A stretch of 64,000 bases of DNA. It comes from Adlercreutzia hattorii (lineage in GTDB: Bacteria; Actinomycetota; Coriobacteriia; Coriobacteriales; Eggerthellaceae). The stretch covers positions 2,651,001 to 2,715,000 of the forward strand of contig NZ_AP022829.1 of the NCBI RefSeq assembly GCF_011405655.1, given 5' to 3'. This document shows, piece after piece, positions 59,879 through 64,000 of this stretch. The position numbers and the translations under genes were made by a program. The notes below the pieces were generated by a model that made no database searches, was not told the origin of the DNA, and saw only the letters and a program-made list of their open reading frames with translations. The first letter of the stretch is position 1; every line of letters starts with the position of its first letter.

Positions 59879-60610
59879 CTACTCGGTTTTTTGAGCTTTT
59901 TCGGCCTCTTTGGCGGCCTTCTTCTCGGCTTGCATCTTCTCACGGTTCGACAGACGGAAGCCGCTGCCGAACAGGCCGCGGCGGGCCGGCTTCACCGGAG
60001 GCTCGTCGGACTCGCCGGCATCGGCGGCATCGGCATCCCCATCGGCCTCGCCAGCCTTCTTCTGGGCCGCATGGCGGTTCTGGTTCTTCCCCGACCCCTT
60101 CGCCTTCACCTGCTTGGCCTGCTGCACGCGGCGCGCCTGCTTCTCGGCCTTGGCGTTCTTCTCCTCAAGCGCCAGCATGCGCTCCTGGTAGGCCACGCGC
60201 TCCTTCTTGATCTTCCAAAAATCCAGCACGAAGGCGGCGATGATGAACACATAGGCCAAGATGAGCGTCACAACCGCCACCTGAGGCGGCAGCGACTGCT
60301 GGCCGACGAAGCTCAAGGTCGTGCAGCCGATGGCCGCGATGAGCAGGATCCACCAGATGAGGCGCAGACGCTTGTAGCGCGGCGTGTCGGGCTTGTAGTA
60401 CTTGCGCTCCACCTCGCGCTGCTTGGCGGCGGCGGCCTTGCGGGCGGCCTTCTCCTCGGCCTTGCGCTGCTCGGGCGTCTTCTTCGCCGATTTCACGGTG
60501 ACCGAGGCGGCGGCCTTGGCCTTGGGCTTGGCCGAGGCGGCCGACTTGCGCGTTGTGCCGGTGCGCTCCTCGGAGGTGTAGCGTTCGTTCATGGGGTTGC
60601 GTTGGGACAT
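59879..60610 (-). CDS. Lys/Ala-rich protein with two TM helices
   Basis: A 243-aa protein. Residues 1-80 are basic and Ala/Lys-rich, probably disordered or helical. Two TM helices follow (about 87-105 IWWILLIAAIGCTTLSF and 112-132 VAVVTLILAYVFIIAAFVL). The rest is a charged coiled coil (KKERVAYQERMLALEEKNAKAEKQA) and a basic tail. Both ends are cytosolic. No family is recognised. It lies 118 nt downstream of purC on the same strand, with a repeat between. Confidence 0.7.
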   Translation of the reverse strand: MSQRNPMNERYTSEERTGTTRKSAASAKPKAKAAASVTVKSAKKTPEQRKAEEKAARKAAAAKQREVERKYYKPDTPRYKRLRLIWWILLIAAIGCTTLSFVGQQSLPPQVAVVTLILAYVFIIAAFVLDFWKIKKERVAYQERMLALEEKNAKAEKQARRVQQAKQVKAKGSGKNQNRHAAQKKAGEADGDADAADAGESDEPPVKPARRGLFGSGFRLSNREKMQAEKKAAKEAEKAQKTE

Positions 60611-60628
60611 CTCTCTCCTTCAGTTCAC

Positions 60629-60709
60629 GTCATCTTGAGCGCAGGCCGAAAGGCCGAAGTCGAAAGATCTCGCGAGATTTTTCGACTCGCTCCGCTCGCT
60701 CAGAATGAC
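60629..60709. repeat. Palindromic repeat related to the CHPERS units
   Basis: GTCATCTTGAGCG at the left end pairs with CGCTCAGAATGAC at the right. In between are GGCCGAAAGGCC and GATCTCGCGAGAT hairpins. Its left half matches the repeat inside the TauE and glycosyltransferase genes. It sits just downstream of purC. Confidence 0.75.
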
Positions 60710-60733
60710 GGCGGGTTTTGCGGGCGGGCGGCG

Positions 60734-61615
60734 CTAGAACGTCGCGGGATCGAACTTCTTGCCGGTGATGGTCTCGTAAGCCTGAATGTACTTCGCGGAC
60801 GTGGCGTCGATGATCTCCTGGGGAAGGCGCGGCGGGTTCCCGGTCTTGTCCCAATGGGCCGTCAGCCAATCGCGGACGAACTGCTTGTCGAAGCTGGGCT
60901 GGTCCTTGCCCTCCTCGTAGGTATCGCCGGGCCAGAAGCGCGAGGAGTCGGGGGTGAGTACCTCGTCGGCCAAGATGATGGTGTCACCGAGACGGCCGAA
61001 CTCGAACTTCGTGTCGGCGATGATAACACCGCGCTCGGCCGCGTGGTCGGCGGCGGTGGTGTATACCTTCAACGCCAAGTCGCGCAGGGCCGTGGCATCC
61101 TCTTCCCCGAGGATTTCCGTAAGGCGCTCGAAGGAGATGTTCTCGTCGTGGTCGCCAATCTCGGCCTTGGTGGAGGGGGTGAAGATGGGCTCGGGCAGCT
61201 TCGAGGAGTTCACGAGGCCTTGGGGCAGCTCTATGCCGCAGACGGTGCCCTCGCGGTTGTACTCCTTCAGGCCGCTACCAGCCAGATACCCGCGCACGAT
61301 GCACTCGGCGGGGAACATGTCGGCCTTCTTCACTAGCATGAAGCGACCGCGCAGATAGTCGGCGTAGGGCTGGAACTCCTCGGGCAGGTCGGCCACGTCG
61401 GTGGAGATGAGGTGGTTCTCCACGACGCCGTCGAGCAGATCGAACCAGAACTTGGAGAGCTGGGTGAGCACCTGGCCCTTGTAGGGGATCTCGTCTTCCA
61501 GAATGTAGTCGAAGGCCGAGATGCGGTCGGTGGCCACGAGCAGCAGCCTGTCGCCCAAATCGTACAGATCGCGCACCTTGCCCTGCGCGTCGGGGGTGAT
61601 GTCGATTCCCGCCAT
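60734..61615 (-). CDS. purC: SAICAR synthetase
   Basis: A 293-aa protein. ATG 61615 follows GAAAGGG, so the longer upstream frame is dropped. Landmarks are GKVRDLYDLGDRLLLVATDR, SAFDYILEDEIPYKG, the CIVRGYLAGSGLKEY ATP-region motif, and IIADTKFEFG and LADEVLTPDSSRFWP. It joins CAIR and aspartate in purine synthesis. It is on the same strand as purL but 1 kb away with a membrane protein between, so a shared transcript is uncertain. Confidence 0.95.
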   Translation of the reverse strand: MAGIDITPDAQGKVRDLYDLGDRLLLVATDRISAFDYILEDEIPYKGQVLTQLSKFWFDLLDGVVENHLISTDVADLPEEFQPYADYLRGRFMLVKKADMFPAECIVRGYLAGSGLKEYNREGTVCGIELPQGLVNSSKLPEPIFTPSTKAEIGDHDENISFERLTEILGEEDATALRDLALKVYTTAADHAAERGVIIADTKFEFGRLGDTIILADEVLTPDSSRFWPGDTYEEGKDQPSFDKQFVRDWLTAHWDKTGNPPRLPQEIIDATSAKYIQAYETITGKKFDPATF

Positions 61616-61789
61616 GGAACGCCCTTTCTCCTTGATGGCCCGGCTGCCGCTCCGCTCGAACACCGCCCAACGGACGCCGTTCGAGCGCAGGTACCCAAGC
61701 GCTTTTCGCGTATCGGACATTATGGCACAAATACGGCCCTCGAACCGTCGCTTCACAGAGAACGGCACGATACCCCTTCTGTTCGAAAT

Positions 61790-62116
61790 GGCCAAAAAGT
61801 ACCCATTAACTGTCAGTCGGCGCACCATTTCTGGCCATTGATTGTCCGGCCAGCAAAAAGCCCTCCATCCGTTTCGCGTTTCGCCTGGTCAGAAGACGCG
61901 GCAATCGACGAGAACATGGACGCGCGCGCACCAAATGCAGCTAGCGGTCCTTTTTTGGCCAAAACGGGGCCAGCACAGGGGGCAACTCGCAGCTAGCTAC
62001 CCGTTTTTGTCCAATACGTGTCCACCGCAGGGCTAGCTCGCAGTTAACGACCCCTTTTCGGCCAAAACGTTACCATCCCAGGGGCTAGCTCGCAGCTAGC
62101 TACCCGTTTTTGTCCA
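61790..62116. repeat. 51-52 bp tandem array plus an inverted unit
   Basis: Direct units start CAGCTAGC or CAGTTAAC at 61938, 61990 and 62041, with a partial fourth at 62093-62116. Each has a T-rich stretch followed by GGCCA or GTCCA and ends CTCG. An inverted related unit lies at 61790-61812. The spacer 61616-62221 has no gene. Units resemble those near murB (shared CAACTCGCAGC). Confidence 0.8.
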
Positions 62117-62221
62117 TCTCGATCGTCAGGCGCCCAGCAATGCCGTAAATCGCGCCATCCGGATCGCCGCGACGTTGCTTCGAGGCCGCAAAACTTGCAG
62201 AACGCCGAAGGGCACCTTCTC

Positions 62222-63784
62222 CTATCGGCTTGCTTTCGCGGGCTTTTTGTGGCCGGTGCGCTTCTTGGAGTTGCGGCGGTGCTTGGAGGCGTCTTCGTCG
62301 TACAACGGGATATGGATGGTGAAGCAGGCGCCCTTGCCCTTCTCGCCTTCCACCTGCACCCAGCCGCCGTGGCGGTCGACGATCTCCTTCACCACGGCCA
62401 GGCCCACGCCCAAACCACCGCTCTCGCGGTTGCGGCCGGCGTCGGCGCGCCAGAAGCGCGAGAACACCATGCGGGCCTCCTCTTTGGAAAGGCCGATACC
62501 GGTGTCGCGCACAGCAATGGAGGCCATGATGTCGCCCTTCTTCACCGACACCGTGATGTGGCCGCCCTCCGGGGTGTAGCGCACGGCGTTGGAAATCAGG
62601 TTCGCCGTGGCCTGGCGGATCATGTCGGCGTCGCCCACCACCATGACGTCGGGCTGAGCGTCGTACTCCAGGGTGAGGCCGGAATCGGACACGAACATCT
62701 CATGGGTGGCAATGATGCCGGCGATGAGATCGCCGACGTTGACAACCTCTTCCTTCATGGGCTCGGCGCGGTTTTCCAAGCGCGACAGCTTCAGAAGGGC
62801 GTTCACCAGCCGCGACAGGCGCTGGATCTCGGAATTCACGGTGACCAGGCGCTCCTCGTCGGCCTCGTAGACGCCGTCGATCATGGCCTCCACCGTGGCC
62901 TGGATGGCCATGAGCGGGGTGCGCAGCTCGTGGGCGACGTCGGTGGTGAGGCGCCGCTCCAAATCGCGGTCCTTCTCCACCGACTCGGCCATGGCGTCGA
63001 AGGTCTCGCCGAGGCGGGCCACCTCGTCCTCGCCGGTCAGCTTCGTGCGGGCCGACAGATCGCCGTCGCCGACGGCCCGGGCCGTCTTCATAATGCGGTT
63101 GATCGGCGACACCAAGTTGCGCGCGAAGAGGAAGCCGATGCAGGAGGCGAGCACGATGGCCACGCCGCCGGCGATGAACATAGCCTGGTAGGAGTTATCG
63201 CGGAACTCCTGGTCGGGCTGGCGCATAAGGGCCTCGGAGCCGTAGACCCACAGGCGCACGGTGCCCACTTTCTCGCCATCGGGAAGCACGATGGAAGCCG
63301 TGACCGCCTGCGAGCGGTCCTGAGGTGCGAAGGACGTGAACACGTCGCCCTGCTGCTCGTCGATGATGACGGAGGAGTCGAAAACGGTGCTCCCCTTCAA
63401 GTCGATCACCCGCACGCCCACACCGCTCGTGAGCTCGGTGGCCTGGGCGGCCGGGCGGGTGGTCTCGGGATTCCACAAATCGCCGGTCTCCTCGTAAATG
63501 GCCGCGATGCGGTTCGCCGTGGTCTCGCAGAGCGTCTGCATGTTGTCGGCCGTGTAGGTGCGGAAATGCTGTTCCCACACAAAGGAGACCACGCCGATGG
63601 CCACAAGGGCGGTCATGGCGGCGATGAGGGCGAAGGCCAAGGTCACGCGGGTCGTATAGGACAGGTTCGACCAACGCAGGTGCTTCTTTTCCTTCTTGCG
63701 TTCCGGAGAAGGCGAAGAGGCCGCCGGCGGGGCGACCTCTTCAGCGGTTTCCAGAATGCGCGGTTTTGCTTCCGTCTCGGTCAT
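62222..63784 (-). CDS. Sensor histidine kinase (HAMP, HisKA, HATPase)
   Basis: A 520-aa classic kinase. ATG 63784 follows AAGGAGTT. It has a cytosolic tail, TM1 about 46-66 (LAFALIAAMTALVAIGVVS), an outer domain of about 135 residues, and TM2 about 205-225 (MFIAGGVAIVLASCIGFLF). A HAMP domain follows (LVSPINRIMKTARAVGDGDLS), then the H box DVAHELRTPLMA, the N box NLISNAVRYTP and G boxes VRDTGIGL and GGLGVGLAV. The C-terminus is Lys-rich. It is 75 nt downstream of an OmpR-type regulator, its cognate partner. The signal is unknown. Confidence 0.94.
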   Translation of the reverse strand: MTETEAKPRILETAEEVAPPAASSPSPERKKEKKHLRWSNLSYTTRVTLAFALIAAMTALVAIGVVSFVWEQHFRTYTADNMQTLCETTANRIAAIYEETGDLWNPETTRPAAQATELTSGVGVRVIDLKGSTVFDSSVIIDEQQGDVFTSFAPQDRSQAVTASIVLPDGEKVGTVRLWVYGSEALMRQPDQEFRDNSYQAMFIAGGVAIVLASCIGFLFARNLVSPINRIMKTARAVGDGDLSARTKLTGEDEVARLGETFDAMAESVEKDRDLERRLTTDVAHELRTPLMAIQATVEAMIDGVYEADEERLVTVNSEIQRLSRLVNALLKLSRLENRAEPMKEEVVNVGDLIAGIIATHEMFVSDSGLTLEYDAQPDVMVVGDADMIRQATANLISNAVRYTPEGGHITVSVKKGDIMASIAVRDTGIGLSKEEARMVFSRFWRADAGRNRESGGLGVGLAVVKEIVDRHGGWVQVEGEKGKGACFTIHIPLYDEDASKHRRNSKKRTGHKKPAKASR

Positions 63785-63859
63785 GGAACTCCTTCGAAGC
63801 AGACGGCGGACACCAAAGCCGAGCGGCTCCGGCGGCAAGTACGCGAAATGAACGGGCGA

Positions 63860-64000
63860 TTACTGGCCGTTCTTGGTGGGATCCTCGAAGCGGTAGCCCA
63901 CGCCGTGCACGGTGTGGAGCCACTTCGGGTTGCGCGGGTTGTCGCCGATCTTGGCGCGCAGGTTCTTCACATGGGAGTCGATGGTGCGCTCGTAGCCCTC
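63860..64000 (-). CDS. OmpR/PhoB-family response regulator, C-terminal end (partial)
   Basis: Only the last 46 residues are in the window; the gene continues past the right edge. They are the end of a winged-helix DNA-binding domain: [18 protein letters not shown] is recognition helix 3, and [12 protein letters not shown] is the wing and final strand. It precedes the histidine kinase by 75 nt on the same strand and is its obvious partner. Confidence 0.93.
   Translation of the reverse strand, partial: EGYERTIDSHVKNLRAKIGDNPRNPKWLHTVHGVGYRFEDPTKNGQ

Overview
The window is high-GC (roughly 60-65 %) bacterial chromosome with dense operons. Its gene set points to the Actinomycetota class Coriobacteriia, most likely Eggerthellaceae (Eggerthella/Gordonibacter/Adlercreutzia type). 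Evidence for this is a Tat-exported FAD reductase lipoprotein divergent from a 12-TM LuxR regulator, a second such regulator beside secreted molybdopterin-fold and multihaem proteins, an archaeal-style split glutamate synthase, a single-chain PurL and many AGGAGG-type ribosome sites. The genus is an inference; no 16S rRNA is present.

Layout. 1-2.7 kb: a three-gene glutamate synthase (glutaminase, ferredoxin/FMN synthase, GXGXG domain). 2.8-6.4 kb: FAD reductase and its likely LuxR regulator. 6.4-9.0 kb: metY-metA, consistent with the acetyl-homoserine route to homocysteine. 9.1-9.9 kb: HicAB toxin-antitoxin with a visible promoter and operator. 10.0-14.5 kb: an accessory respiratory locus with a lone Moco-dimerisation-like domain, a 12-TM LuxR protein, a triple-CxxCH lipoprotein fused to a sulfite-oxidase-like domain, and a secreted stand-alone domain of the same fold. 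14.5-21 kb: membrane proteins, a small membrane-bound LuxR protein, a spermidine-synthase-like protein and an XRE membrane regulator with a short paralogue of its outer domain. 21-29 kb: HAD phosphatase, hom, moaE, lysA, nitroreductase, a DUF2974-type hydrolase, an NSS transporter and tRNA-Leu(CAA). 29.3-31.4 kb: a repeat-rich island around an endonuclease-like gene. 31.6-43.7 kb: mostly housekeeping (GNAT, class I aldolase, DedA-like, PRC-barrel/YtxH, and serS through ddl) and a Ser/Thr kinase. 44-53.6 kb: a divergent endonuclease IV homologue, a LytS-type kinase, a TauE exporter with a glycosyltransferase, and trkH with rsgA. 53.6-64 kb: murB, purL, purC and an OmpR-type two-component system, separated by unusually repeat-rich spacers.

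The genes give a coherent picture of nitrogen assimilation, aspartate-family amino acid synthesis (hom, metA, metY, lysA), purine synthesis, wall precursors (ddl, murB) and anaerobic respiration with exported flavin, haem and molybdopterin-fold enzymes. The least explained part is the intergenic DNA. At least seven spacers carry inverted-repeat or tandem-repeat elements that look like small non-autonomous elements or structured RNA loci, and one repeat family has entered two adjacent genes in frame. An ISL3-like transposase remnant sits in one of these spacers. Other points of interest are the haem-Moco fusion cluster, a Ser/Thr kinase with a roughly 216-residue insertion in its N-lobe, and an endonuclease IV homologue that has lost several metal ligands.
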